64,000 nt of DNA, taken from the NCBI GenBank assembly GCA_020723305.1, contig DYJC01000019.1:1-64000 (forward strand). The letters run 5' to 3'. This DNA is from Desulfosudis oleivorans (lineage in GTDB: Bacteria > Desulfobacterota > Desulfobacteria > Desulfobacterales > SURF-7). Below, piece after piece: positions 1-9,008 of the stretch. The position numbers were made by a program, and so were the translations under genes. How positions within the stretch are numbered: position 1 is the first letter of the stretch; each line of letters opens with the position of its first letter. The notes below the pieces were generated by a model. The model was not told the DNA's origin. It made no database searches and saw only the letters and a program-made list of their open reading frames with translations.

Positions 1-2
1 GA

Positions 3-1016
3 TTGACATGTTCATTCCGGAAGGGTTACTGCATTTTTAGGACGGCCATGACAATGTGGAATAACTTGGCATTGAATCCATGGACTGATTGCCAAAGGAT
101 CAATGACGATGTATTCGGAAAATTTCATTCTATCCCAGAAGCCTTCATGAAAAACCCTGAGGCTTTCTATCATCATGCTATCGAAAACTTGTCTTCATAT
201 TCATATCAAATGAGTAATGTGTTAGTACCCAGCTTTCCTGGCTTTAGCCCGGAAGACAATCAAAAAGTAAAATACATAATTCTAAGTACTGCAAAGATAG
301 TTATTTTTGCTTTCTTTATTGTCAATTTATTTGTTATTGTAAGAAATAAAAGACTAAGTTTCGCGCCAGCTAAAGCAGACGAGTCAAGCTTATTAAATGA
401 ACTATATTTGCCGCTCATTGCAATTTCTTTACCAATAGTGATTGTTTCTGTGGTAATATTTCCAAGATACCACTACCTTCAAATCCAAGCTATACTTGTG
501 TTCACAATCCTTTTTGGCTATCTTATAAACACCGTAAATTCAGTTATAAACTTGCCAAACTACACTGAAAAAATTATTAAGATTTGCGTCTTTGGCTCGA
601 TAACATTCTTATTACCAAACCTTGCGGTGTCGGGATGGTTTAGTCCGTATCCCACAAGTCGTTTAGAGATTCGGACTCCTATAAAGAACACAATATTAAC
701 GCTCAGAGAAATGCAACTCCCAAAAGACACAAATATTTTGTATCCCGGCGGGATGTTTTTTACTTCTGATCCGTACACGGATGCAAAATTGATTCCCTGT
801 AGTACAAAAAAAGATAATTTTGAAAGATTTTTATCAATTTATAATATAAATGTTATTGTTTGGCCTCATGTTATTAAAACAGACCTAAGATATAAAAGTG
901 ATAAATTCTATGAAAAATTTGTCCGTAACCCAAGAGCGTACAGTTTTATCCCAATAAGGATACCTGAAATACCAATGATCATATTTGCCCATAAAGACTT
1001 GGTCAATTTAGAATAA
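3..1016 (+). CDS. Membrane protein, C-terminal part (5' end probably outside window)
   Basis: The reading frame is open from the first bases, so the true start is probably upstream; an in-frame ATG at 48 is the only good internal candidate. The 337 visible residues contain about four hydrophobic helices (roughly 90-115, 135-155, 158-180 and 190-212) and then a soluble C-terminal domain of about 120 residues. This layout, with a periplasmic-like tail, resembles the C-terminal half of PMT/ArnT-type glycosyltransferases or related polyisoprenyl-linked envelope enzymes, but no diagnostic motif is visible. It is AT-richer than most later genes. Treated as an uncharacterised envelope protein. Confidence 0.55.
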   Translation: MTCSFRKGYCIFRTAMTMWNNLALNPWTDCQRINDDVFGKFHSIPEAFMKNPEAFYHHAIENLSSYSYQMSNVLVPSFPGFSPEDNQKVKYIILSTAKIVIFAFFIVNLFVIVRNKRLSFAPAKADESSLLNELYLPLIAISLPIVIVSVVIFPRYHYLQIQAILVFTILFGYLINTVNSVINLPNYTEKIIKICVFGSITFLLPNLAVSGWFSPYPTSRLEIRTPIKNTILTLREMQLPKDTNILYPGGMFFTSDPYTDAKLIPCSTKKDNFERFLSIYNINVIVWPHVIKTDLRYKSDKFYEKFVRNPRAYSFIPIRIPEIPMIIFAHKDLVNLE

Positions 1017-1783
1017 ATGCTTTTCTTTTACGCTGAAACGCTACCCCAGGCGGTTTCGTTTTTAGCTTCGATGTTTGGATTTGCAAAAGGAGACTGTTAA
1101 TTTAATTTCTTGTCGGACCAAGCTGAATGCCCAAGTGACAAGGGTTTAGGGTTAAAAAGAAGGCGATATTTGGTCTTAAAGCGATGTTTTTGACGTCAAA
1201 AAGAGTATTCTAAGCAAAGAATGCCAGGATCATAAAACCTTTCCGATCCTGAGATTGGTGGATATCAGACCAAACTAACTGATTGAAAATGAATAAAATA
1301 GAAGTTAAAAGTGGGACAGTTTAAGGTCTTAAAACCATCTTTTCGGACAGCAAAAAAGTGGTTTTATAGAGTTAATGAAAACCGGTATTCATTCTTCTTC
1401 GCATGAGCCTATTGGTGCTCTGGGCCACAGTATTTAATTCATTGTTTTTGAATCGTCAGGTAACGTATCTCCAGAAACCGGCAGAAAACGCAACTGTTCA
1501 AGTGCCGGCTCTGTATGGACGCCTGAAGTCAGAGATAGGGGACGGATCGTGATGGTGGATAACGGTGTGTCTGTTTTTAACAGTCGCATACACCCATTTC
1601 GGATTGTCCATATACTGAATCAGGAGGAAGACCGCTGATTCCGGATTTAGGAATGCATGCAGCTTTTCCGGTGCCTGGAAGATTATGTCTACTCGCAATT
1701 AAAAAGCCTCCGAAACAAACTCTTTACAATCCCCATATATATTAGTAAGCATACTCAGGGTATAATGTTGATAGACTATTATT
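1017..1783. other. Intergenic stretch, no supportable gene
   Basis: This 767-bp gap holds only short frames. The longest is a 66-codon minus-strand frame at 1498-1698 with no convincing ribosome-binding site and no family I recognise. No tRNA, terminator or clear promoter was found. It may be decayed sequence between the membrane-protein gene and the small two-gene module that follows. Confidence 0.5.
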
Positions 1784-2008
1784 ATGGAAATAAAATTTTC
1801 ACGACATGCTAAAAGACGGTTGAAACTATATGGAATTTCTGAAGCCACAGTATCTGCTATTCTGGCAAAAATGAAATTGTCTCAGGGCGAACATGAAATT
1901 ATCAAAAATATAGGGCAAAAGTATCCATTAAAAATCATTGTATCTGTCCAAAAGGATACTGTGTCAGTCATAACAAATTACCCGTTGAAGAAAGGAAGAA
2001 AAAAATGA
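1784..2008 (+). CDS. DUF4258-like small protein (toxin-like partner)
   Basis: A 74-residue basic protein. The N-terminal pattern, with a strand then S-R-H-A-K-R-R near residues 6-12 and a following helix, fits DUF4258-type proteins, small RelE-like-fold proteins often found in two-gene toxin-antitoxin-like modules. Its stop overlaps the start of the next gene (ATGA at 2005-2008), so the two are translationally coupled. Toxin activity is an inference from pairing and size; no catalytic residue can be assigned from the sequence alone. Confidence 0.6.
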   Translation: MEIKFSRHAKRRLKLYGISEATVSAILAKMKLSQGEHEIIKNIGQKYPLKIIVSVQKDTVSVITNYPLKKGRKK

Positions 2009-2229
2009 AAGTGCATTACGATAAAGAAGTTGACGCTATCTATATAAAATTGGGAGCTCAAAAACCTGACGGGGTGATTGAAATTTCTGAAGGTGTCAAT
2101 TTGGATACAACTTCTGAAAATAAAATAGTCGGCATCGAAATTCTTCATGCTTCCCAAAAAATGAACATCAAAACAATTCTCTCTTATGAACTTGAAATCG
2201 ATCATAAATTACTGAAAAGGACAGCATAA
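2005..2229 (+). CDS. DUF2283 family small protein (antitoxin-like partner)
   Basis: A 74-residue acidic protein starting in a 4-base overlap with the upstream DUF4258-like gene. The opening M-K-V-H-Y-D-x-E-V-D-A-I-Y-I-K-L and the later D-x-x-x-x-x-K-I-V-G-I-E-I segment are the usual DUF2283 signature. DUF4258-DUF2283 pairs recur in many genomes as a probable toxin-antitoxin arrangement; here the acidic second gene would be the antitoxin. No promoter-autoregulation site was identified. Confidence 0.7.
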   Translation: MKVHYDKEVDAIYIKLGAQKPDGVIEISEGVNLDTTSENKIVGIEILHASQKMNIKTILSYELEIDHKLLKRTA

Positions 2230-2443
2230 TTTCGATTAAAAAATGAGATTTGAATTTTTTTGAAGGCTAACATCTGAGATAGGCAAATCGAATACCTCTA
2301 TAAAATGATATTCCGAAAAGTACATATATCGTTGTTAATTGTATTTTATTTTCAATTTTGGCGATGAAAAGACAGTAAATTCTTACCCAGGATGTTTGGT
2401 TTCGTAATCCCCTGAATTACAGGTTCAAAAAAACATTAGCGGA

Positions 2444-2567
2444 TTCGAGTTGAGCGAAATGAATGATTTTATAGCGGAGTCGTTCACTGTCTGAATGGAT
2501 TAGGGGAGACTCCCCTTATCCATGAGTTTGAACGACGCAGTCTTAAAATTATTCATGGAGCGGAATA
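2444..2567. repeat. MITE-like imperfect inverted repeat, full copy
   Basis: About 124 bp that folds on itself. The outer arms ATGAATGATTTT (2459-2470) and AAAATTATTCAT (2545-2556) are near-complementary. TCGTTCA (2480-2486) faces TGAACGA (2528-2534). The centre is the palindrome GGGGAGACTCCCC inside ATGGAT...ATCCAT. The left 62 bp recur almost exactly at 4103-4164. It has no coding capacity and looks like a small non-autonomous mobile or REP-type element. Confidence 0.65.
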
Positions 2568-2623
2568 AATGCCGGTCATAAAGTTAGCATCAATGAAATT
2601 ACGATTCGCCTTAAAAAACAATA

Positions 2624-2691
2624 CGGGCAATCACAGGGGAATGCGGGCAACCACAAGGGAATGCGGGCAACCACAAGGGTTTGCCCCTACG
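2624..2691. repeat. Three tandem 20-bp units (CGGGCAACCACAAGGG type)
   Basis: Units start at 2624, 2644 and 2664 with an exact 20-bp period; the last runs into TTGCCCCTAC, so GGGCAACC-ACAA-GGGTTTGCCC can form a hairpin. The same family with the same period occurs at 14341-14428. This is a dispersed intergenic repeat rather than a gene part. Confidence 0.8.
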
Positions 2692-2784
2692 AATGCAATG
2701 CGGCACATTATGGATGTTTCGACAAATAAACAATTTGATTTGAAAAAAAGCATGACACCAATAGCAAGAAGGTTGCTCTCGCGT

Positions 2785-3930
2785 TTATGCTCTCTTTCTC
2801 GGCATCATAGACTTCAGAATCCCCGTGTTTGGAGTGTATTTTCTTCCTGCCTTCACGAGAAGATTCAGTTCCTGCAACTCCTTCAGGTCTCTGAGTATGG
2901 TAGCCCTGTTCACGGTGGCATATTTTTTTGCAATGCCCGGGGTAAGTTCTGTAATCTGGTCAACATCAAATTCCCGGTTAACCGGCATATTCAGCATTAC
3001 TTCCCTTTTCCTTTTAAAAGCATCTTTCTTTGTATACTTCACATCAGCGAATGATTCATGTATGTAGTAATGCCAAAAAATGATAAATTGATTATGTTGT
3101 ATAATGTCCAGGTTTTCCTTTAACCCATCACGAAATCCCTGAACTGCATATTTGATAAATCCGGACAGATTTCTATTTTTGCGAGCCATGTCAAGCTGCC
3201 TGTAATATTCAGATCTGGTCAAATTATAATAATTCGATAAGATATGTGAAACGATATTGGGGAGGCCGGTTCTTAACAGGATATAAAATTCCAGCAATCT
3301 TCCTGTCCTTCCATTGCCATCGCCGAAAGGGTGTATCCATTCGATGTAGACATGAGTGATAATCGCTTGAATGACGGATGTAGAAAAATTCCGGCCATCA
3401 TGACAATGAAATTCCCGTTTTATCCATTCACACAATGAATCAACCAATTTGGGAACCAATTTATAGTCCGGTGCCAAGTATCGGCCGACGACACGGTTGT
3501 CGCCTCTGAATCTTCCGGGGATCGCATCAAAGTGACTTCCCAGATTTTTCCCGATCATGCGGTGAAAATCTTGAATCAACTCCGGAGTGATGATTCGAGC
3601 ATTACCATCAACAACAATTTCCCGGAGCAACTCATTGAAAGCATCCAAAATATTTCGCACCTCGATTTCAAGGTATTCTTTGCTCGGCGGCAGTTTCCAT
3701 CCCTCATCCAGTTTCTCAATCTCTTCTTGGCTTAGGGTATTTCCTTCTATGGCGGTAGTGGCTTGTGCCCCTTTTATCAAAGAAACACGAAGTAATTTGT
3801 CCCGGTACTCCGGTTTTAATGGGATGTCAGTTAATGCTTTAACATAAGCGTCACATTCGCCAAGCATGTACGAACAATCGCTGTCTAACTCCCACTCTTT
3901 CTTGAAAGAAATATGTTTATGGGTGTTCAT
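2785..3930 (-). CDS. Fic domain protein (predicted AMPylating enzyme)
   Basis: A 381-residue protein with the complete Fic motif HPFGDGNGR at residues 200-208, so the catalytic His and the phosphate-binding loop are intact. An N-terminal T-x-x-x-E-G motif (residues 58-63) matches the inhibitory helix of class II Fic proteins, so autoinhibition is expected. The C-terminal ~80 residues look like a winged-helix DNA-binding domain, as in the common Fic/DUF4172-type family. Fic enzymes transfer AMP or related groups to target proteins; the target here is unknown. The gene stands alone between two direct copies of a dispersed repeat, which fits acquisition or mobility of the cassette. Confidence 0.9.
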   Translation of the reverse strand: MNTHKHISFKKEWELDSDCSYMLGECDAYVKALTDIPLKPEYRDKLLRVSLIKGAQATTAIEGNTLSQEEIEKLDEGWKLPPSKEYLEIEVRNILDAFNELLREIVVDGNARIITPELIQDFHRMIGKNLGSHFDAIPGRFRGDNRVVGRYLAPDYKLVPKLVDSLCEWIKREFHCHDGRNFSTSVIQAIITHVYIEWIHPFGDGNGRTGRLLEFYILLRTGLPNIVSHILSNYYNLTRSEYYRQLDMARKNRNLSGFIKYAVQGFRDGLKENLDIIQHNQFIIFWHYYIHESFADVKYTKKDAFKRKREVMLNMPVNREFDVDQITELTPGIAKKYATVNRATILRDLKELQELNLLVKAGRKYTPNTGILKSMMPRKRA

Positions 3931-4102
3931 TTTGTCACTTTTTATGTAATTTTAAGTTGATAAAATAACCGTACCATTTGTAGTTTTATGTGTCAATAAA
4001 AATGACAAACTGGCAGAACCGGGAAAAAATAGAGACGCTTCAAATGACCGCTCCCGCCTCTAGTTCACAATTCGGGGGATTAACCGATGAAACAATGACA
4101 GG

Positions 4103-4164
4103 TTCGAGTTGAGCGGAATGAATGATTTTAAAGCGGAGTCGTTCACTGTCTGAATGGATTAGGG
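4103..4164. repeat. Half copy of the MITE-like repeat
   Basis: Matches 2444-2505 at 60 of 62 positions in the same orientation, but lacks the right half of the element. The two copies bracket the Fic gene. This copy lies just beyond the end of the lutBA-like gene (26 bp past its stop codon). Confidence 0.8.
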
Positions 4165-4190
4165 ATCGTTTGGAAAAAACAGCATCCCGT

Positions 4191-6359
4191 TCACCCGTTC
4201 TTCAGGTTATCGGCCACAATTTCCGCAATATGCCTGACTTTAATCCGGCTGTTTTTCTTATCCATTCCCCCGCGAAGCTGGAGCACACAGCCCGGGCAAT
4301 CGGTGACCAGGACATCGGCCCCTGTGGCTTCAACATGATTCAGTTTCTGGCGCAGGATCTCGGATGAAATCTCTGGGAATTCCAGAGAATAGGACCCACC
4401 GAATCCGCAACAGACATCTTCGTCCTTGCAGGGTGCATACTCCAGACCTGCCGTCTTCAGAAGCTCACGGGGCTCCCGGGTTATATTGAGACCCCGGCAT
4501 AAATGGCAGGGGGAATGATAGGCAACCCGTGTTTGATTCTGAATAAAATCTTTGGGTGTCACCTTTAGCACATTGACCATAAATGAACTGAAATCCATCA
4601 ATTTATCATGAAGCATGCGTAGTTTTTCAACCTGCTCCGGCTTTTTGGCCAGTAGCCGGGAATATCCTTCCTTCATATGCGACCCACAGGAGGCGCACAG
4701 CACAAGGATATAATCATAGCGCCAGGGTTCCAGGGCTTCCAGATTTTGAACGGCCACATCCGTTGCGGTTTTCTCTTCGGCCATCATCATGGCAGGAAGG
4801 CCGCAGCAATTTTGACCCATGGGATACTCCATCTGAACCTCGTGGCCGGCCAGAAGCCGGACCAGAGAAACCGCCTGCTCCGGAGAAACGAAATCCACGA
4901 CACATCCCCCGAAAAGTGCTACCCGGAACCTGGGGGTCTGGATCTGTGGCCGAATTTTCGGCCACAGATCCCGGAATGGCTTTTCTGCAAGAGGCGGAAG
5001 GGTTCTGAAATCATGGGCCTTTCCAAAAATAAAAGGCAGGTGCCGCAAGACCCCCGCATCTTTTTTCACGAGGGGTTTTTGAAGGGTGGCGGCCATCCTG
5101 AGCATGGCGTGGAACAGCCTGCGATTTTTCATGACCGCGGACAGGATGATATTTTTGGCGGGTCTTACGCCTTCATCTTCCAGGATATTACCGAATACTT
5201 TTTTGATAAGAAAGGGCAGGTCGATGTTGACCGGGCAAACGGATTTGCAAGCCTGGCAGTTCAAGCAGTTCCGGACAATGGCCCTGGCTTTGTCCTTTCC
5301 ATGATAAAAATAGGTCAGGATCAGTCCGATGGCCCCGATATAGACATGCCCCAGGGTATGACCGCCGACCTTGCCGTATACCGGGCAGACATTGGAGCAG
5401 GCACCGCAGCGGATGCAACGCAGGGCCTCTGAAAAGACTGGATTTTTAGCCAGTTCCAGACGGCCGTTATCCAGGAACACAATGTGAAGAATTTTTTTCC
5501 CCGTGGCTGAGGCTGCACATTCCACGGCCCCGGTTATCCAGGTGACATAAGAGGTCATGGCCTGGCCCGTGGCGTTTTTTGGCAGGACCCAAATGATGCG
5601 GAGCGCCGCAGACAGATCCGGAACCAGTTTTTCCAGACCTACTAAGGCCACATGGACTCTTGGAAGCGTGGTGGTCAGCCTGGCATTTCCTTCATTGCTG
5701 ATGATGCCCAGGGTGCCGGTTTCGGCAATGGCCAAATTGGCGCCACTGATACCCATGTCTGCGTCGAGAAAGACCGGACGGAGTTCTTTTCTGGCCACCT
5801 TGACCATGTGGTCGATATCTTCCAGGTCAACCGGTGTTTTCGTGACGTCACTGAAAAGGGTCCCCACCTGTTGCCTGGACAGGTGAATGGCCGGCATGAC
5901 CATGTGGGAAGGTCCCTCGCTTCGCAATTGAATGATCCACTCCCCAAGATCGGTTTCCGTGACTTTAAACCCTTCGGTTTCCAGGTGGTCATTTAAATGG
6001 GTTTCTTCGGCAGTCATGGATTTGGATTTGACAATGGTTTTGACCCCATTGTCCCTGCCGATTTTTGTGATGATCTCGTTGGCCTCCTGAGCGGTTGCAG
6101 CCAGATGAACAATGGCTCCCGCAGCCTCTGCTCCGGCCTTGAATTGGTCAAAGAGGATTAAAAGTTGTGCCAGGGCCTGGTCCTTACCATCAGTGATCTG
6201 ATCTTTCAATATGTCCAGATTGGTTCCTTCAAAGGCCTTGGCCCTGGACATCTTGTAGGCTGAAGCAAAATTGTCCAGGGCTTTTCGCAGGAATCGGTTT
6301 TTCAGGGCGGCTTTGATCTTTTTTTTGTAAGTCTTCATATTTCCGGCAGTCTGAATCAT
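4191..6359 (-). CDS. LutB-LutA-like fusion: LUD domain, 2x[4Fe-4S], CCG domains
   Basis: A 722-residue fusion. Residues ~30-300 form the LUD domain of LutB/LldF (IAETGTL at 211-217). Two ferredoxin clusters follow (Cys315/318/321/325 and Cys365/368/371/375), then a C-terminal LutA/LldE/GlcF-type region with two CCG motifs (Cys518-519 and Cys650-651), which in the family bind a non-cubane [4Fe-4S] cluster as in HdrB. In Bacillus LutA and LutB are separate L-lactate-oxidising subunits; here one polypeptide carries both. It starts in an ATGA overlap with the lutC-like gene and is the last gene of the operon. Cytoplasmic, probably delivering electrons to a membrane or Hdr-like acceptor. Confidence 0.9.
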   Translation of the reverse strand: MIQTAGNMKTYKKKIKAALKNRFLRKALDNFASAYKMSRAKAFEGTNLDILKDQITDGKDQALAQLLILFDQFKAGAEAAGAIVHLAATAQEANEIITKIGRDNGVKTIVKSKSMTAEETHLNDHLETEGFKVTETDLGEWIIQLRSEGPSHMVMPAIHLSRQQVGTLFSDVTKTPVDLEDIDHMVKVARKELRPVFLDADMGISGANLAIAETGTLGIISNEGNARLTTTLPRVHVALVGLEKLVPDLSAALRIIWVLPKNATGQAMTSYVTWITGAVECAASATGKKILHIVFLDNGRLELAKNPVFSEALRCIRCGACSNVCPVYGKVGGHTLGHVYIGAIGLILTYFYHGKDKARAIVRNCLNCQACKSVCPVNIDLPFLIKKVFGNILEDEGVRPAKNIILSAVMKNRRLFHAMLRMAATLQKPLVKKDAGVLRHLPFIFGKAHDFRTLPPLAEKPFRDLWPKIRPQIQTPRFRVALFGGCVVDFVSPEQAVSLVRLLAGHEVQMEYPMGQNCCGLPAMMMAEEKTATDVAVQNLEALEPWRYDYILVLCASCGSHMKEGYSRLLAKKPEQVEKLRMLHDKLMDFSSFMVNVLKVTPKDFIQNQTRVAYHSPCHLCRGLNITREPRELLKTAGLEYAPCKDEDVCCGFGGSYSLEFPEISSEILRQKLNHVEATGADVLVTDCPGCVLQLRGGMDKKNSRIKVRHIAEIVADNLKNG

Positions 6360-6907
6360 GTTCCCTCCATGATAAGAATGTGGAGTTCCTGAGGGCCGTG
6401 AACCCCGATGGCCAGCACCCGCTCGATATCAGCGGTCCGGCTGGGTCCGGTAATAAAGGCCAGGTATCCCGGCAAGGATTTCATTTTTCCAATCAGGAAG
6501 GCCGAAAGGGATGCGGTATCCGGAACAATCCGGCCGGCCGGGATCCAGGCGATATGGGTTTCACTGAGCATGGTGGCGATCCTTACATCTTCGGAACCGG
6601 AATCCAGGACCAGAGTGCCGGTTTCGGCAATGGCCCGGTCCGCACTGGTAAGCGCCGTATGGATGCCGGATAAATGAGATCTAAGCGGTGGGTGCAGAAT
6701 GGTCAATCCCGAAACACCGCATAATTTTTCAAGCTTTTGCATGTCCTTAGTGCCCACATCGGGAGCGACAATGGTTTTGCCGTTCTGCCGAAGGGTGATA
6801 TCGACGGAATAACGTAAGACCTCTTCCATGCCGGTGACGGTTAAAACCACAGCCTGAACCAGCCCGGCTTTTTCTTTCATGAGGTCAATCAACTCATTTT
6901 GTTCCAT
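6356..6907 (-). CDS. LutC/LldG-like LUD domain protein
   Basis: The frame is open to 7006, but the ATG at 6907 has a well-placed GGAG and avoids overlapping the upstream regulator gene, so a 183-residue product is chosen. It contains the compact LUD core (IAETGTLVLDSGSEDVR) and belongs with LutC/LldG, the third component of LutABC lactate oxidation. It overlaps the fused lutBA-like gene by ATGA, so equal production of the two is likely. No Fe-S motif is present, as expected for LutC. Confidence 0.85.
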   Translation of the reverse strand: MEQNELIDLMKEKAGLVQAVVLTVTGMEEVLRYSVDITLRQNGKTIVAPDVGTKDMQKLEKLCGVSGLTILHPPLRSHLSGIHTALTSADRAIAETGTLVLDSGSEDVRIATMLSETHIAWIPAGRIVPDTASLSAFLIGKMKSLPGYLAFITGPSRTADIERVLAIGVHGPQELHILIMEGT

Positions 6908-6950
6908 TGGATCTCCATTCCGGCTTTTTATGACACCGGCCTTCCCGACA

Positions 6951-7679
6951 TCAACCTTCCTGGGAGAGGCCCTGTCTGATAAAAGCGATGCTGCGTTCTT
7001 CGGCAAAACTTAAGTGCACCATCATGGCTTCCCTTGCTGTATCCTCATCCCTGGCCTCAATAGCCTCAAAAACATTCCGGTGATGCTTGTACAGCATGTG
7101 GTGGTCATCGTCGGTAATATAAACCGCTCGCCAGACCGACTGCTGGAACTCCTTCATGGCGTCAAAAATATTCTGCATCAGGTGGAGCCAGACAATATTG
7201 TGGGTGGCGCGAGCTACAAGGATATGGAAATTGGCATCCAGGTCTTCGGACGGCTGAAGGCCTTCCAGATTACGTTTCATACCGGCAATAACCGTTCCCA
7301 GGCGACGGATATCCTCAGGCAAAGCCCGCTGGGCTGCATAAAAAGCGGTCCACGACTCCAGACATTTTCTGACCTCAATCACATCCAGTGCCCGGTCCTG
7401 CTGCATGCGGATAAGCCCGCTGAGCGGATTATCAGAAGTGGTTTCCACCAGCGACAGGACAACCGTACCCCCCCCCTGGTTGGTCATGATCAGCCCGGAA
7501 GATGCCAAGGCATTCAATGCCTCGCGCACAGAGGGGCGCGACACGCCAAAGGACTCGGCCAGTTCACGTTCCGGAGGCAATTTGTCACCAGGGGAAAAGT
7601 CTCCGCTTAAGATCGAGGCGCGGATCTGGTCTGCAATCTGGGTTGATACTTTTTTGGGTTTTATGGGTTGGAATTTCAT
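6951..7679 (-). CDS. GntR family, FadR subfamily transcriptional regulator (LldR-like)
   Basis: A 242-residue protein with an N-terminal winged helix (PPERELAESFGVSRPSVREALNAL near residues 38-61, the classic GntR signature) and an all-helical FCD effector domain with conserved Asp/His positions. FCD regulators usually sense hydroxy or keto acids. It lies inside the operon it probably controls; two TTGGT-N3-ACCA palindromes near the operon promoter are the expected type of binding site for this subfamily (FadR/LldR/PdhR). Effector inferred as lactate, glycolate or a related acid. Confidence 0.9.
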   Translation of the reverse strand: MKFQPIKPKKVSTQIADQIRASILSGDFSPGDKLPPERELAESFGVSRPSVREALNALASSGLIMTNQGGGTVVLSLVETTSDNPLSGLIRMQQDRALDVIEVRKCLESWTAFYAAQRALPEDIRRLGTVIAGMKRNLEGLQPSEDLDANFHILVARATHNIVWLHLMQNIFDAMKEFQQSVWRAVYITDDDHHMLYKHHRNVFEAIEARDEDTAREAMMVHLSFAEERSIAFIRQGLSQEG

Positions 7680-7762
7680 AACTCAACGTCCGTCATAAAA
7701 GGGTTATTATCAAACCCATTCTTTTATATTGTTTCTATCTGCGAAGCAACTGAAACCAGTGT

Positions 7763-9001
7763 TCAGGTATTCATGCTCTTTGCCAGCAATTCGGTCAGAT
7801 GCATAATCTTGACTTGAGGCAAATGGTCCATCAAGCCCTTTTTCAACTGCAGCAGGCAACCGGGGTTGCCGGTCACCACCGCATCCGCCCCTGTAGCCCG
7901 GATAGTGTCGAGTTTGCGGTGCAGAATCAGGTCGGCCATTTCCGATTTTTCAATATTGTAAGTCCCGCCGCTGCCGCAGCAAGCATCGGCATTTTCCAAT
8001 TCGATGTATGTCAGACCCGGTACAAGCCTGATCAGATCACGCGGCTCTTTTCGGATTCCCTGGCTGTGAGCAATGTGACAGGAATCATGAAAGGTCATTT
8101 TCAGTAAAAGCGGTTTTAAAAGCAATTTAAGCTCATCTGCGTGCATGGCCAGAACCTGGGAGATGTCCCGCACCTTGCTGCTGAATAAAACGGATGAGGC
8201 ATCCTCCAGATAATGGCTGTATTTTTTCAGCTCAGCTCCGCAGCCGCCGCAGTCGGTCACGATAAAGTCCAGATCCGGGCGACTGAAGATATCCACATTT
8301 TTCCGGGCAGTCGTTTTCAAACCCTCCTTATCACCGGCCAGCATGTGTGGTGCACCACAGCACACCTGGTTCTTTGGAGTAATGACCCGGTACCCCAGCA
8401 CTGTCAACAGGTTTATCGTGGCGCGACTTGCCTCACTGAAAATCAGGCTCATGACGCATCCCAGAAAAAATCCGATGGTCCCACGCGTTTCCCCCCTGGC
8501 TTGCATGTCCTCTTTTATGACCCGGCGGAGCGGTTTTTCAGGCAGATCCGGCAGGAGTCCTTCCATCCGCTCCAGGGGTTTTGGGAACATCTTTAGGATC
8601 CCAAGCGTTCTAACCAGCCTTTGCAGACCCATGCGCTGGTAAAACCGAATCGGTACCATGAAAGTTTCCAGCCGTTCCGGATGGGGTAAAAGTTTTCTCA
8701 GAACCATGTCTTCCATAAACCCCATGCGCTTTCCTTCTTTGCGTTCACAGGTAAACTCAGCCACCAGTTCTCCGGCATTGACACCACAGGGGCAAGCCGT
8801 GGCACAGGCCTGGCAGTCCAGGCAGAACGAAAGATATGTAAGGAGCCGATCCGACTGATCCAGATCCCCTTCCCTGAGTTTGCGCAGCAGGGCCACCCGG
8901 CCTCGGGGCGATGCGGTTTCAAGAAAGGTCTCCTTATACGTTGGGCAGGTGGGAAGGCACATACCGCAGCGCATGCAATTGATGAGTTTAATGTAGTCCA
9001 T
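7763..9001 (-). CDS. glcF: GlcF-like Fe-S/CCG subunit of 2-hydroxyacid dehydrogenase
   Basis: A 412-residue protein with two N-terminal [4Fe-4S] motifs (CMRCGMCLPTCP and CLDCQACATACP) followed by two CCG domains (CCGAPHML and CCGSGGTYN), the standard GlcF/LldE/GlpC layout. It would accept electrons from the FAD subunit encoded 7 bp upstream and pass them to the quinone pool or a membrane carrier. Substrate is glycolate or D-lactate by homology; sequence alone does not separate them. The gap to the downstream GntR gene contains only a weak 5-bp hairpin at 7701-7717. Confidence 0.85.
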   Translation of the reverse strand: MDYIKLINCMRCGMCLPTCPTYKETFLETASPRGRVALLRKLREGDLDQSDRLLTYLSFCLDCQACATACPCGVNAGELVAEFTCERKEGKRMGFMEDMVLRKLLPHPERLETFMVPIRFYQRMGLQRLVRTLGILKMFPKPLERMEGLLPDLPEKPLRRVIKEDMQARGETRGTIGFFLGCVMSLIFSEASRATINLLTVLGYRVITPKNQVCCGAPHMLAGDKEGLKTTARKNVDIFSRPDLDFIVTDCGGCGAELKKYSHYLEDASSVLFSSKVRDISQVLAMHADELKLLLKPLLLKMTFHDSCHIAHSQGIRKEPRDLIRLVPGLTYIELENADACCGSGGTYNIEKSEMADLILHRKLDTIRATGADAVVTGNPGCLLQLKKGLMDHLPQVKIMHLTELLAKSMNT

Positions 9002-9008
9002 GATGATT

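Noticed and set aside
1498-1698. 66-codon minus-strand frame
   Set aside because: No ribosome-binding site, no recognised family and no neighbouring operon context.
7701-7717. Short hairpin between glcF and the GntR gene
   Set aside because: Only five base pairs with a short T-run; too weak to call a terminator.
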